A DNA stretch of 64,000 nt from Xenorhabdus griffiniae (lineage in GTDB: Bacteria; Pseudomonadota; Gammaproteobacteria; Enterobacterales; Enterobacteriaceae), in NCBI RefSeq assembly GCF_001028135.1, contig NZ_LDNM01000038.1, forward strand, positions 47,455-111,454, written 5' to 3'. The number at the start of each line of letters is the position of its first letter. Positions within the stretch are counted from its first letter, which is position 1. A program made the position numbers and the translations under genes. This document shows positions 1 to 9,240 of this stretch, one piece after another. Below the pieces are notes generated by a model, which saw nothing but the letters and a program-made list of their open reading frames with translations, had not been told where the DNA came from and made no database searches.

Positions 1-24
1 TCTGATGAAGGGAATAGCGAATAA
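1..24 (+). CDS. 3' end of an upstream gene, possibly gyrA
   Basis: Frame 1 from the first base reads an acidic tail (S-D-E-G-N-S-E) and then a TAA stop at 22-24. A factor-independent terminator follows at 59-88, so a plus-strand gene ends here. In E. coli gyrA lies beside rcsC and ends in an acidic stretch, so the end of gyrA is a reasonable guess from position only. Frame 2 also stays open to base 39, and seven codons cannot identify a protein. Confidence 0.35.
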   Translation, partial: SDEGNSE

Positions 25-58
25 AAAGACCGAGAGTTAGGCTCTGAGTTAAAAGAGA

Positions 59-88
59 AGCAGGCATTTAAGTGCCTGCTTTTTTTTG
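59..88 (+). terminator. Rho-independent terminator
   Basis: Perfect 8-bp stem AGCAGGCA / TGCCTGCT with a 6-nt loop, followed by a run of T. It closes the gene ending at base 24 and separates it from rcsC. Confidence 0.9.
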
Positions 89-201
89 TTCAATTTTTTG
101 ACGAAGAATCAGCAAGATTCAAATGCTGCTTTGTATTCCCTGCTACACTAGTATATGCTGTGAACAGTTATTATTAATCATATATTTCATCAGGCGATCT
201 C

Positions 202-3039
202 TTGAGATATCTATCTTCTTTTCGGACGTCATTAAAGATATCACGTTATCTTTTTCGGGTGCTTGGATTTATGCTATGGGCGCTCGGAGCCTTATTAACC
301 AGCTTTTATTTGACAAATCTTTTTAATGCACTCAAATCAGATATTCGTCAAGAATATAATGCCAACTATGATATAGCCTTTTCCCACATACGACATATCG
401 CCAATATTTTGCGAGATATTCAATTTATGGCGGAAAATCGCTTATCACAGAATAATGATAAAAATCAAACAATCGTATCGCATAATAACGATATTCTCTC
501 GTACATTCCTTTGAATGAGAATTCCGATTGTGAACTATTACGTAAAACCACACATAATAATTTATATTCATTAGATCAGTTGATTGCATTTTGGCGAGAT
601 AATGTTGCCGCTATACGCAGTGTAAATCAGACTTTTTTCATTGGAGTAAAAAGCAAATGCATGGTGAACTTTTTTCCTCATAACAATATCACAGAGCCTG
701 ATGCACTAAAAAAAATGATCGCCGAGAATACCCGCAGGTTGATCAACATGAGAGAACAAAACAACGAAAGAACTCTCTTTTGGATCCAACCTAATCCCAA
801 AGGGGATGGCGGTAATCTTTATGTTTTTACGCCTATTTATATTAATGGCCACATGACAGGGATCATAGGTATCGAAAAATCTATCAGATTAGAAACTTTT
901 TTGCAAAAAAGGGAGCGGCCTGTTACAGTCATGATGCTAAATGAATCAAATCAGCCCGAATTGCAATTTTCGATAAAGACAAATAATAAACCCCTCGTTA
1001 TAAATTCCAACTCACAGCCGATGTATTTTGGTTACGATGAAAATTTTACCAGCTTAGTATTAATGCGGAATCTATCGCCCTCTTCATTACGCATTATTTA
1101 CTCATTGCCGCTAAAACATATTTACGATGAACTGAAAGACAGTGCAATTAATGGTATCATCCTGAATATTATTTCCGCAATTGCGATTATCTTTTTCATT
1201 TGGCTGTTTGAACGTAAAATGTTTTCTCCAGCTGAGGAAAATGCTATTCGCCTTGAAGAACATGAGCAGTTTAACCATAAAATTGTCGCCTCTGCCCCTG
1301 TGGGGATAAGTATTTTAAGGATCAGTGATGGCGTTAACATCTTGAGTAATGAGTTAGCACATAATTACACTCGAATGTTGACGTATGAAGATCAAAAACG
1401 CATTGTTGATATCATTTGCGATAGAACCAGTAGCTATATTGATGTCGTCACCAGTAACAATAATCACTTGCAAATTAGTTTTGTACACTCACGTTATCGT
1501 AATGAAGAAGTCGCAATCTGTGTACTGATAGATGTCAGCACCCGTGTAAAAATGGAAAAATCTTTGCAGGAAATGGCCTCAGCAGCAGAACAAGCTAACC
1601 AGGCAAAATCGATGTTCCTTGCCACAGTCAGCCATGAATTAAGAACACCACTATATGGCATTATTGGTAACCTGGAGTTGATGCAATCTCATACATTACC
1701 ACCAGAATCTACCCGATTGCTGGCAACAATGAATAATTCATCATCATTATTGTTGAAAATCATCAGTGATATTCTCGACTTCTCGAAGATAGAATCCAAG
1801 CAATTGAAAATTGCCCCCAAGGATTTCAGTTGCAAAGAGATCCTGTCACATGTGATTTCAAACTACCTTCCCTTGGTTGTCAAAAAAGGCTTAGGCTTGT
1901 ACTGCTATATTGAACCAGATATCCCTGATATCATCCATAATGACCCGGTAAGATTACAACAAATTATCTCCAATTTGCTGAACAATGCGATCAAATTCAC
2001 GGCATCTGGCTACGTTGTTATTGAAATCAGCTCAAGGCATGGCTACCTATATATCAGCATTAAAGATACCGGGCTTGGGATCGAGGATAAATTACAATTC
2101 CAGTTATTTGAGCCATTCTTCCAAATCAGTGCCAATAAAGAAAGTTATTCACAAGGTACAGGATTGGGGCTGGCTATTTGCGAAAAACTCATTAATTTGA
2201 TGGATGGGGATATTGAATTCGTCTCACAAAAATATGTTGGCAGTATCTTTTCTATCCGTCTCCCTTTATATGGTGTGAAATACCATGCCAAACAATTATC
2301 CAACCAGCGGACTCAAAAACGGATTTTGTTAAATATTCGCAATGATTTTCTAGAAAAATATTTGCAAAATTTTCTTACACAAAATCATTTCCAGGTTTCC
2401 CTCTATGACGAAAGCCAAGTAGATGGCACCGAAATACTAATTAGCGATCGAGCTAATAAACCAAAAATTTCTGTATGTTACTTTATAGAAATATCAGAGA
2501 AACATATTGGTTCGCCAGAACAAATTAGAGAAAATCATTGGTTATATAACACTTATGAACTGAATGAACTGCCTAATATGTTGGATAATCTCCTGGCAGA
2601 CCAGGCTTTCTTGCCAGGTATTTCTGTATCAACAATCCCTGTTACAGATAAAACCGTCCAAACTGATATTTGTTTAAATACAGTTAAGGTATTGGTCGTT
2701 GATGACCATCCTATTAATCAGAACTTACTGGCCGACCAATTAAACTCAATAGGATTTAGTGCATCAATGGTTAACGATGGCATTGAAGCCATTGAATATC
2801 TTAAAAACAACTCACCAGATATTATTCTAACGGATGTTAACATGCCAAATATGGATGGATATGAACTTGCCCAATACTTAAGGGACAAAGGTTATACCAA
2901 ACCCATTATCGGCATCACTGCCAATGCACTGGCAGAAGAAAAACAGCGTTGTGCTAATGTGGGCATGAATGACTGCCTGTCAAAACCTGTAACACTGGCT
3001 ATATTAAAAGAAACATTAATTAAATACAGTGATATTTAA
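202..3039 (+). CDS. rcsC: Hybrid sensor histidine kinase RcsC
   Basis: RcsC is the inner-membrane kinase of the Rcs phosphorelay (RcsC to RcsD to RcsB), which senses envelope stress and controls capsule, motility and biofilm genes. The 945-residue protein is close to the 949 of E. coli. An N-terminal membrane segment (about 20-42) and a second one (about 310-335) bracket a periplasmic domain. Then come a linker, the kinase domain with the H-box SHELRTPLYG (His478), N and G boxes (NNAIKF, GTGLGLAIC), a degenerate ABL-like region, and a receiver domain with VVDDHP and phospho-acceptor Asp878 in TDVNMPNMDG. The start is TTG at 202, preceded by an AGG-type site; the first residues (M-R-Y-L-S-S-F-R-T) match the known RcsC start. 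It is convergent with rcsB, with a shared hairpin between them. Confidence 0.97.
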   Translation: MRYLSSFRTSLKISRYLFRVLGFMLWALGALLTSFYLTNLFNALKSDIRQEYNANYDIAFSHIRHIANILRDIQFMAENRLSQNNDKNQTIVSHNNDILSYIPLNENSDCELLRKTTHNNLYSLDQLIAFWRDNVAAIRSVNQTFFIGVKSKCMVNFFPHNNITEPDALKKMIAENTRRLINMREQNNERTLFWIQPNPKGDGGNLYVFTPIYINGHMTGIIGIEKSIRLETFLQKRERPVTVMMLNESNQPELQFSIKTNNKPLVINSNSQPMYFGYDENFTSLVLMRNLSPSSLRIIYSLPLKHIYDELKDSAINGIILNIISAIAIIFFIWLFERKMFSPAEENAIRLEEHEQFNHKIVASAPVGISILRISDGVNILSNELAHNYTRMLTYEDQKRIVDIICDRTSSYIDVVTSNNNHLQISFVHSRYRNEEVAICVLIDVSTRVKMEKSLQEMASAAEQANQAKSMFLATVSHELRTPLYGIIGNLELMQSHTLPPESTRLLATMNNSSSLLLKIISDILDFSKIESKQLKIAPKDFSCKEILSHVISNYLPLVVKKGLGLYCYIEPDIPDIIHNDPVRLQQIISNLLNNAIKFTASGYVVIEISSRHGYLYISIKDTGLGIEDKLQFQLFEPFFQISANKESYSQGTGLGLAICEKLINLMDGDIEFVSQKYVGSIFSIRLPLYGVKYHAKQLSNQRTQKRILLNIRNDFLEKYLQNFLTQNHFQVSLYDESQVDGTEILISDRANKPKISVCYFIEISEKHIGSPEQIRENHWLYNTYELNELPNMLDNLLADQAFLPGISVSTIPVTDKTVQTDICLNTVKVLVVDDHPINQNLLADQLNSIGFSASMVNDGIEAIEYLKNNSPDIILTDVNMPNMDGYELAQYLRDKGYTKPIIGITANALAEEKQRCANVGMNDCLSKPVTLAILKETLIKYSDI

Positions 3040-3064
3040 ACTCATACATATTGAGCTATGAATG

Positions 3065-3100
3065 ATGGAAAATCGGTAACTATTGCTACCGATTTTCCAT
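3065..3100. terminator. Bidirectional hairpin between rcsC and rcsB
   Basis: Perfect 14-bp inverted repeat (ATGGAAAATCGGTA and its complement) around an 8-nt loop, between the converging 3' ends of rcsC and rcsB. No long T run follows, so terminator strength is inferred from the stem alone. Confidence 0.75.
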
Positions 3101-3120
3101 TAGAAAAGATAACACATTGG

Positions 3121-3771
3121 TTAGTTACCAATATCTTTATCGATAGTGACGGAAGATAAATAGTTAAGCAATGCGATATCGTTATCTACCCCCAGCTTTA
3201 TCATGGCGGATTTCTTCTGGCTACTAATTGTCTTAATACTACGATTAAGTTTTTTTGCAATATCAGTAACAAGAAAACCGTCAGCAAATAAACGCAGGAC
3301 TTCGCTCTCTTTAGGAGATAAACGCTTATCCCCATATCCATTAGCATTAACCTTTTCAAGTAACTTAGAAACACTTTCAGGCGTAAACTGCTTCCCCGTT
3401 TGCAAAGCAGAAAGTGCTTTAGGTAAATCTGTTGGTGCTCCTTGCTTTAACACGATTCCCTCAATATCAAGCTCAAGTATAGCACTTAAAATAGCCGGAT
3501 TATTGTTCATGGTAAGAACAATAATTGCCAATGTTGGGTAATGACGTTTAATATATTTTATCAGGGTGATACCATCACCATATTTATCCCCAGGCATTGA
3601 CAAGTCTGTTATGAGAACATTTGCTTCTATATGTGGCAAGCTATTAATGAGCGTCGTTGAATTTTCAAATTCACCGACTACATTAATCCACTCAATTTGT
3701 TCAAGTGACTTGCGGATGCCAAACAAAACGATGGGATGGTCATCGGCAATAATGACATTAAGGTTATTCAT
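3121..3771 (-). CDS. rcsB: Response regulator RcsB
   Basis: RcsB is the DNA-binding output of the Rcs relay. It acts as a homodimer or with partners such as RcsA to activate capsule and repress flagellar genes. The protein is 216 residues: a receiver domain with the acidic pair Asp10-Asp11 and phospho-acceptor Asp56 (ITDLSMPG), then a LuxR/FixJ-type helix-turn-helix (about 148-210, LSPKESEVLRLFADG). The frame is open further upstream, but the start at 3771 gives the family length and has AAGGTAA eight bases upstream. It begins one base after the rcsD stop, so the two genes are probably translationally coupled. Confidence 0.97.
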   Translation of the reverse strand: MNNLNVIIADDHPIVLFGIRKSLEQIEWINVVGEFENSTTLINSLPHIEANVLITDLSMPGDKYGDGITLIKYIKRHYPTLAIIVLTMNNNPAILSAILELDIEGIVLKQGAPTDLPKALSALQTGKQFTPESVSKLLEKVNANGYGDKRLSPKESEVLRLFADGFLVTDIAKKLNRSIKTISSQKKSAMIKLGVDNDIALLNYLSSVTIDKDIGN

Positions 3772-3772
3772 A

Positions 3773-6517
3773 TTATTGGTTACCTTGCTGCAACAGCTTT
3801 GTGACAAAGGAATCAATGAGGCTGATGCTACTTTTGATTTCTACTTCATTATTGTCTGCTATGTGTTTTTCCAACGCCTCACATGATGACCTAAGAAATT
3901 TTAAATCCAACACAGCAAACGCACCCTTAAGGCGGTGTACCGTTCGCGAAAGTGATATCAAATCATGTCGTTCCATATCAGTATACAGTCTGGTGATATC
4001 CATAGGTACTGTCTCTATAAACAATTTCCTGTAGTCACTATCTGCCAACTGCGTTTGATAAATTTTGAGGATATTGCAAATACTGCTATCAACATTTTCA
4101 AATAAATCAACACTTTTAGCTAAATCACCTGCTGATTTAGAAATTTCAGAAATTTCCCTGATTTCATCTAAACTGAAATTTTCTTCGAAAAGAAACGATA
4201 TTGCATTGATAATATCATCAGCAAGATTGTAATTGCACTGAACCATTCCCGGCTTCAACTGCTTAAATCCTGCTAAACTTCCCACTAATAATATAGTTGG
4301 TTTTTCATATTTGTACCGCTTTTCTTCTTTGTACAGTCTATCCGTAAGGATAATATCGTATTCTTCCGTAGTGCCTTCTTTTCTTTTATCAAAGTACGCA
4401 GCACCATAATTATTGAGATAAGTATGGACGATTTTGCTGATCTCAGGGTTATTGATATCAATTAAAATCGTGACCCCTTCCAAAAGTGGAGGCGTTTCGC
4501 TATTTTCATCTTCATGCTGCGATAGGGGCAGATTGATAACATAATGTGTTCCCAACCCCAACTTACTTTTAATATCAAAGCTTCCTCCCATTCTTTTGCT
4601 CAACTGATTACATAAATAAAAAGTCATGCCAGAATTTGTAGAGTACTTATCTTCCACGGATTGGTTCAAAAAAGGATAAGTTAAGCTGGTTAGATCTCTT
4701 TCACTTAAACCAACGCCACTATCTATCAACTCAATCTGAATATGGTTGTCATATTTACCTGAACCATTGACAACCAATGATATTTTACCATAGCTGGTCA
4801 TCGTTATTGCATAATTAAATAACAATGTAACAATTTTACTTAATGCTACCCTATCCCCTATGAATAAAGACTCACGAGAAATATTAAAATGATAATAAAC
4901 CCTCAAACCTTTAGCATTTAATATCGGTAAAGAGATTTTCAAAATACCTTCCAATTGTGAAGATAGGGAAAATGTTTCATTTTCCGGCTGCCAATCTCCC
5001 AGCTCCAACTCATTGAGTAATGAAATATTTTCAACCCATTCGGTGATATACTTTGATTTATCTAATAACCTATCCAATAACTTTTGTCCATTTTCATCTT
5101 GTGATAGCTGCTTCAATTGCTTGGTAATAGCATTAATACTGCTAACAGGGTATTTTATTTCATTATTAATATTTGACAGCATAGAACGCCTGATCTGAAT
5201 GCTTTTATCATATTCACGATGAGCAAATTGCAATCGTTTATTTGCCATGACTTCCTGATCTTTGTCTTGCAGTAAAAACAGATAAGTTTCTGGTAAGAAG
5301 CTATTGTTATACATTTTTACTTCATAAACTGCTTCATCAATGGATGTCTGAATTATACCATGATGTTGCTGTGCCATCGCTCTAACTTTATTCAAATTCA
5401 GGTGGGGTATTAACTGCTCCGCAATTTTATTAATTATCATTATCTGATTTGATTCAAAATCATAAACCACGACGCCAACAGGAATATTGGAGATAATATC
5501 ACTATTTAGGGCATTTTTAATTTTCAGTTCATGATCCATAGAAGCATTTGGTGCAATATATCGCCGGCGGATATAAAATAACCCGCTTAAAGAAAACAAA
5601 AAGAAAAACAATATTGAAAGTAACAGCCAGACATTTCTGAACAACAAATCTACAATCAGTGCCTTCAGTGGGACTTGATAAATCAATTTATACGGCATGA
5701 TGTCAAGAGGCTGAGAAAATTCTAGCCAAAAACCGTTTAATGAAACCTCAGCTGTCTCGGAAGCTTCAGGTTCATGTAAGTTGATCGCATTCAAACGGAA
5801 GTTTGCTGGTGACATATCAACCGGCAAAAGGTTATTAATGGGTAAATCAAAAGCAATAATGGTGGTTAATTGCCCTGTTGCATTAAATGCAGCTTTATAG
5901 GTGTAGAAATAAATATTTTCACCACGTAATACATTAATGGAGGAAATGCTCTCTTTCTCCTCCAAAGCAGAAGACTGCTCCAACATCTCGGTGCGTTTGG
6001 TTTCAGAATTCAGAGTCAGATAGCTCTCTTTGAACCTGATTTCTGGTTTTAGAATCGGATAGGTTGTTATCAATAACAAATTATTATCCTGCCCATTAAG
6101 GTAGTACATGGACAAGTATTCATTATTAGCTCCCCAGAGAATATCCAAATAGCCAGACAGATATTCAGCCAGCTGGACACTCGAGTCGTTATGTTGCCCA
6201 AAAATAATGGCATCAACAGATTGATAACGATTTTCTAGCCAATAGACATCGGGACGCAATTTAAACAATGGCACATTCTCCTGAGAGGAGATTAGCAGAG
6301 TATTAGACTGCTCAAAAATATGACTTGCATGGTAACGATAATCTTTAATCTGCAATCTCATCTTAGCGGTTACACTACTGATAGCATATTTTTTATCCAT
6401 CAGCCAAATATCAAAATAGTTATACCCGAATAAAAATAGAGACGTAAAAAGCAAAGTAACAAATAACGCGTAAAAACGAGGAATAGAAGATGGCTTGATA
6501 GGTGGTTGTTTATACAT
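3773..6517 (-). CDS. rcsD: Phosphotransfer protein RcsD
   Basis: RcsD (YojN, RsbA in Proteus) is the inner-membrane intermediate that passes phosphate from the RcsC receiver to RcsB. The protein is 914 residues, slightly longer than the 890 of E. coli. It has an N-terminal membrane helix (about 14-34), a periplasmic domain, a second helix (about 288-312), a kinase-like region without a proper H-box, an ABL domain, and a C-terminal HPt domain in which His861 (VHRLKGAF) is the phosphorylated residue. It is directly upstream of rcsB with a 1-bp gap. The upstream 210 bp up to the tRNA genes should hold the operon promoter; I could not identify one. Confidence 0.96.
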   Translation of the reverse strand: MYKQPPIKPSSIPRFYALFVTLLFTSLFLFGYNYFDIWLMDKKYAISSVTAKMRLQIKDYRYHASHIFEQSNTLLISSQENVPLFKLRPDVYWLENRYQSVDAIIFGQHNDSSVQLAEYLSGYLDILWGANNEYLSMYYLNGQDNNLLLITTYPILKPEIRFKESYLTLNSETKRTEMLEQSSALEEKESISSINVLRGENIYFYTYKAAFNATGQLTTIIAFDLPINNLLPVDMSPANFRLNAINLHEPEASETAEVSLNGFWLEFSQPLDIMPYKLIYQVPLKALIVDLLFRNVWLLLSILFFFLFSLSGLFYIRRRYIAPNASMDHELKIKNALNSDIISNIPVGVVVYDFESNQIMIINKIAEQLIPHLNLNKVRAMAQQHHGIIQTSIDEAVYEVKMYNNSFLPETYLFLLQDKDQEVMANKRLQFAHREYDKSIQIRRSMLSNINNEIKYPVSSINAITKQLKQLSQDENGQKLLDRLLDKSKYITEWVENISLLNELELGDWQPENETFSLSSQLEGILKISLPILNAKGLRVYYHFNISRESLFIGDRVALSKIVTLLFNYAITMTSYGKISLVVNGSGKYDNHIQIELIDSGVGLSERDLTSLTYPFLNQSVEDKYSTNSGMTFYLCNQLSKRMGGSFDIKSKLGLGTHYVINLPLSQHEDENSETPPLLEGVTILIDINNPEISKIVHTYLNNYGAAYFDKRKEGTTEEYDIILTDRLYKEEKRYKYEKPTILLVGSLAGFKQLKPGMVQCNYNLADDIINAISFLFEENFSLDEIREISEISKSAGDLAKSVDLFENVDSSICNILKIYQTQLADSDYRKLFIETVPMDITRLYTDMERHDLISLSRTVHRLKGAFAVLDLKFLRSSCEALEKHIADNNEVEIKSSISLIDSFVTKLLQQGNQ

Positions 6518-6729
6518 TCTTTGAATGGTTGCCTTTAATATGAATATATTTTGGTCAATGCGACATCAACCCGTCGATAAATAAGCCAGTGTACTAAGCT
6601 TAATATTAGCAGCTTCACAAATGAAAAGGCTATTACAGATCGAAGATTGAGCAAACAGTAAAAAAAACACAATTTTTTTCCTTTGAGGGCTAGACACATC
6701 AAAACGATATAGGCATAATCTCGCGCCAT

Positions 6730-6817
<88 letters not shown>

Positions 6818-6823
6818 AATTTC

Positions 6824-6899
<76 letters not shown>

Positions 6900-6905
6900 T
6901 ACAAG

Positions 6906-6949
6906 AACCCGCTATTTCCCGTAATCAATCGGTGAAATAGCGGGTTTTT
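6906..6949 (+). terminator. Terminator of the tRNA-Ser/Thr unit
   Basis: Stem AACCCGCTATTTC pairs perfectly with GAAATAGCGGGTT around a loop of about 15 nt and runs into TTTTT, just after the tRNA-Thr CCA end. Confidence 0.9.
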
Positions 6950-7302
6950 ACTTTATATTCTCAACAAAATTTCCTGCATATGCTCCCTTCTCATTTGGCT
7001 TTTTGCCACCTTATCGGCCTGGTTAGCCAAATTTCCCCCTGGCAAAGCGATAAAGTTACTTAACATACCAATAAATTATGTTACTCAACCAAGAAGTTTC
7101 TGGTTATTTTTTAACTTAATATGCTTCTGCTTTCTTAGTGATTTTTTCCGAATCACATAGCTTGATAACGAATTATCCAATGCCACCACAAGTGTAATTA
7201 TTTATTTACACCTTGTGTGCTATAGATTTGACAGCCATAAATCAATCATTTAACCTGCGGATCTTATAATTATTTCTCAACATATTCAGAAATGAGGATC
7301 GC
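6950..7302. other. Intergenic region upstream of tyrP
   Basis: No gene is visible. The stretch holds a weak 8-bp inverted repeat (ATTTGGCT/AGCCAAAT, 6993-7032), the TyrR box at 7193-7210, a TTGACA hexamer at 7228-7233 that could be the tyrP -35 element, and GAGGA just ahead of the tyrP GTG start. No good -10 at 17-bp spacing is obvious. Confidence 0.6.
7193..7210. promoter_or_regulatory. Predicted TyrR box upstream of tyrP
   Basis: TGTAAT-N6-TTTACA is one mismatch from the strong TyrR box TGTAAA-N6-TTTACA. It sits in a larger imperfect palindrome from CACAAG to CTTGTG and 18 bp before a TTGACA hexamer. In E. coli, tyrP is controlled by TyrR with tyrosine or phenylalanine. Confidence 0.75.
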
Positions 7303-8508
7303 GTGAAAAATCGCACTATTGGCAGTATTTTTATCGTTGCTGGAACGACGATTGGCGCAGGGATGTTAGCAATGCCATTAGCAACGGCGGGTGTGGGATT
7401 TGGAACTACATTTGCTATGTTAGTCGCCCTGTGGGCGTTAATGAGCTATACAGCACTCTTGCTCGTGGAGGTGTATCAACATAATGAGTTTAATACTGGA
7501 TTAGGAACTATCGCAAAACGCTACCTTGGGTTAGGTGGGCAGGTGTTGACTGGCTTCAGTATGCTTTTCCTTATGTATGCCCTGACAACAGCTTATATTA
7601 GTGGTGCGGGTGAGTTACTGGCGATCTCCCTCTCTTCTTGGTTGGATAAACCGGTTTCTGTCTCTGCCGGGATCAGCATTTTTACTATTATTGGTGGTGG
7701 GGTAGTCTGTATTGGCACTCAATCTGTCGATTTTATTAACCGCCTGCTGTTTACTGCTAAAATTGTTTTTCTGGTGATCGTACTCGGCGTAATGATGCCT
7801 CATGTTGATAAAATCAACCTGATCTCCATGCCCATTGAGCAAGGATTAGCACTCTCTGCCATCCCGGTCATTTTTACTTCATTCGGATTTCACGGTAGTG
7901 TGCCAAGTGTCGTTGCCTATATGGGAGGAGAGACCAACAAGCTACGGAAAATCTTTGTTATCGGTAGTGCCATTCCCCTGTTAGCCTATATTCTGTGGCA
8001 ATTAGTAACGCTCGGGGCTATTTCTTCAAATACATTTGTTGGCATTCTTGCGCAAGAATCTGGCCTGAATGGGTTATTGAAAGCCGTCAGAGAAATTGTC
8101 GCTGTACCTAAGGTGGAGTTTGCCGTTCATCTGTTTGCCGATCTTGCACTCGCCACCTCATTCCTCGGTGTTGCCCTGGGGTTATTTGATTACCTGGCTG
8201 ACCTGTTTAAACGCCGCAATAATGTCAAAGGACGTTTACAAACAGGGTTAATGACTTTTGTTCCGCCACTATTATGTGCTCTGTATTACCCTAATTTTGT
8301 TATGGCACTGACATTTGCGGCGGTTGCGCTCTCCATTCTCGCGCTATTATTGCCGTCCCTGTTGGTTTGGCGTAGTCGTGAAGAAAATCAGGCAGGTTAT
8401 CGTGTCAAAGGTGGTAAACCTGCATTAGTCTTTGTTTTCCTGTGTGGACTCGCCGTTATTGCCATTCAACTTGGCATTGTCACAGGTCTACTGCCAAACG
8501 TGGGGTAA
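7303..8508 (+). CDS. tyrP: Tyrosine-specific proton symporter TyrP
   Basis: TyrP imports tyrosine across the inner membrane. The 401-residue protein matches the 403-residue E. coli permease nearly end to end, including the N-terminal signature [12 protein letters not shown] (HAAAP family), [18 protein letters not shown] in mid-protein and [20 protein letters not shown] near residue 280. About eleven hydrophobic segments are visible. The start is GTG at 7303, ten bases after GAGGA. It is a single-gene unit, preceded by a TyrR box and followed by a hairpin shared with convergent yfaZ. Tyrosine supply matters in Photorhabdus and Xenorhabdus for aromatic secondary metabolites, but nothing here shows that link. 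Confidence 0.95.
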   Translation: MKNRTIGSIFIVAGTTIGAGMLAMPLATAGVGFGTTFAMLVALWALMSYTALLLVEVYQHNEFNTGLGTIAKRYLGLGGQVLTGFSMLFLMYALTTAYISGAGELLAISLSSWLDKPVSVSAGISIFTIIGGGVVCIGTQSVDFINRLLFTAKIVFLVIVLGVMMPHVDKINLISMPIEQGLALSAIPVIFTSFGFHGSVPSVVAYMGGETNKLRKIFVIGSAIPLLAYILWQLVTLGAISSNTFVGILAQESGLNGLLKAVREIVAVPKVEFAVHLFADLALATSFLGVALGLFDYLADLFKRRNNVKGRLQTGLMTFVPPLLCALYYPNFVMALTFAAVALSILALLLPSLLVWRSREENQAGYRVKGGKPALVFVFLCGLAVIAIQLGIVTGLLPNVG

Positions 8509-8522
8509 CGTTATCCTGTCTG

Positions 8523-8556
8523 AGGTTATTCGCATCAATATTAATGCGGATAACCT
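8523..8556. terminator. Hairpin between convergent tyrP and yfaZ
   Basis: A 13-bp stem with one G-T pair (AGGTTATTCGCAT / ATGCGGATAACCT) and an 8-nt loop, 14 bp after the tyrP stop. No T run follows directly, so termination activity is inferred. Confidence 0.55.
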
Positions 8557-8574
8557 TGCAGCATTTTCGTTTAA

Positions 8575-9120
8575 TTAAAAACTTAAACCGGTGCCAACAT
8601 AAAAACCATCGGAAACCTTGTTATTACGATTACCATGACTACCCCGTATGTCAATGACACGGTAGCCCACCTCAACACTCAGAGGCCTGAAAAACGTATA
8701 ACGCGCTCCCGCTGTCGCCTCAGTGTAAGAATCCATCCCTGACGTTAAGCCCGATGGCGAACCGTAAGCCTCACCATACAGGGATAAAGAAGAAGTCACA
8801 GCCCAACTAAGGCCCGCACCGACAGCCAATGCTGCGCCATCTTTCCCATCTTTGGGGGACAAATAAAGCCCTTTCGCGCCGACGTTTGCAGCGAATGGAC
8901 CCAATGGCAGCCCGAAGCCTAAACCTAAACTACCCAGCTGGCCATTGTGATCACTGCGGGTCCAGTTACCCGTCAGAGACAGGCCGGCATATTTATCACC
9001 CATTCCCACGGAGGTGCTTGTGCTGTGTTTTCCCACCTGAGCATCTATAGAGAGAGCATTTGCTGAATCCGCTATAAAAAGCAAACTCGCGGCGCCGATA
9101 GCAATAAAGCCTTTCATCAT
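8575..9120 (-). CDS. yfaZ: YfaZ-family outer-membrane protein precursor
   Basis: A 181-residue protein with a clear Sec signal peptide (hydrophobic residues 4-17, cleavage after A-D-S-A-N-A near residue 22). The mature part has alternating amphipathic, Gly-rich strands and ends in Phe (G-T-G-L-S-F), as expected of a small outer-membrane beta-barrel. It resembles the YfaZ family, whose function is unknown. Two adjacent ATG codons (9120 and 9117) both fit AAAGGA upstream. It lies immediately downstream of menE on the same strand, but a CRP-like site 59 bp upstream of its start suggests its own promoter. In E. coli the nudI-arn-pmrD genes lie between yfaZ and menE; they are absent here. Confidence 0.85.
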   Translation of the reverse strand: MMKGFIAIGAASLLFIADSANALSIDAQVGKHSTSTSVGMGDKYAGLSLTGNWTRSDHNGQLGSLGLGFGLPLGPFAANVGAKGLYLSPKDGKDGAALAVGAGLSWAVTSSLSLYGEAYGSPSGLTSGMDSYTEATAGARYTFFRPLSVEVGYRVIDIRGSHGNRNNKVSDGFYVGTGLSF

Positions 9121-9178
9121 CTTGTCCTTTAATTAGTCACTGCCCATATAGGCTAAGATATTGTACTTAAACCAACGT

Positions 9179-9194
9179 GGTGACATAGATCACA
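9179..9194. promoter_or_regulatory. Predicted CRP (cAMP receptor) site upstream of yfaZ
   Basis: GGTGA-N6-TCACA matches the TGTGA-N6-TCACA consensus at nine of ten positions. It is centred about 66 bp before the yfaZ start codon, a workable distance for an activator site. The target is inferred from position. Confidence 0.55.
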
Positions 9195-9240
9195 AAAGCA
9201 AGGAAATGTTTATATTTATAAAGATATGTAAATGACGTTA

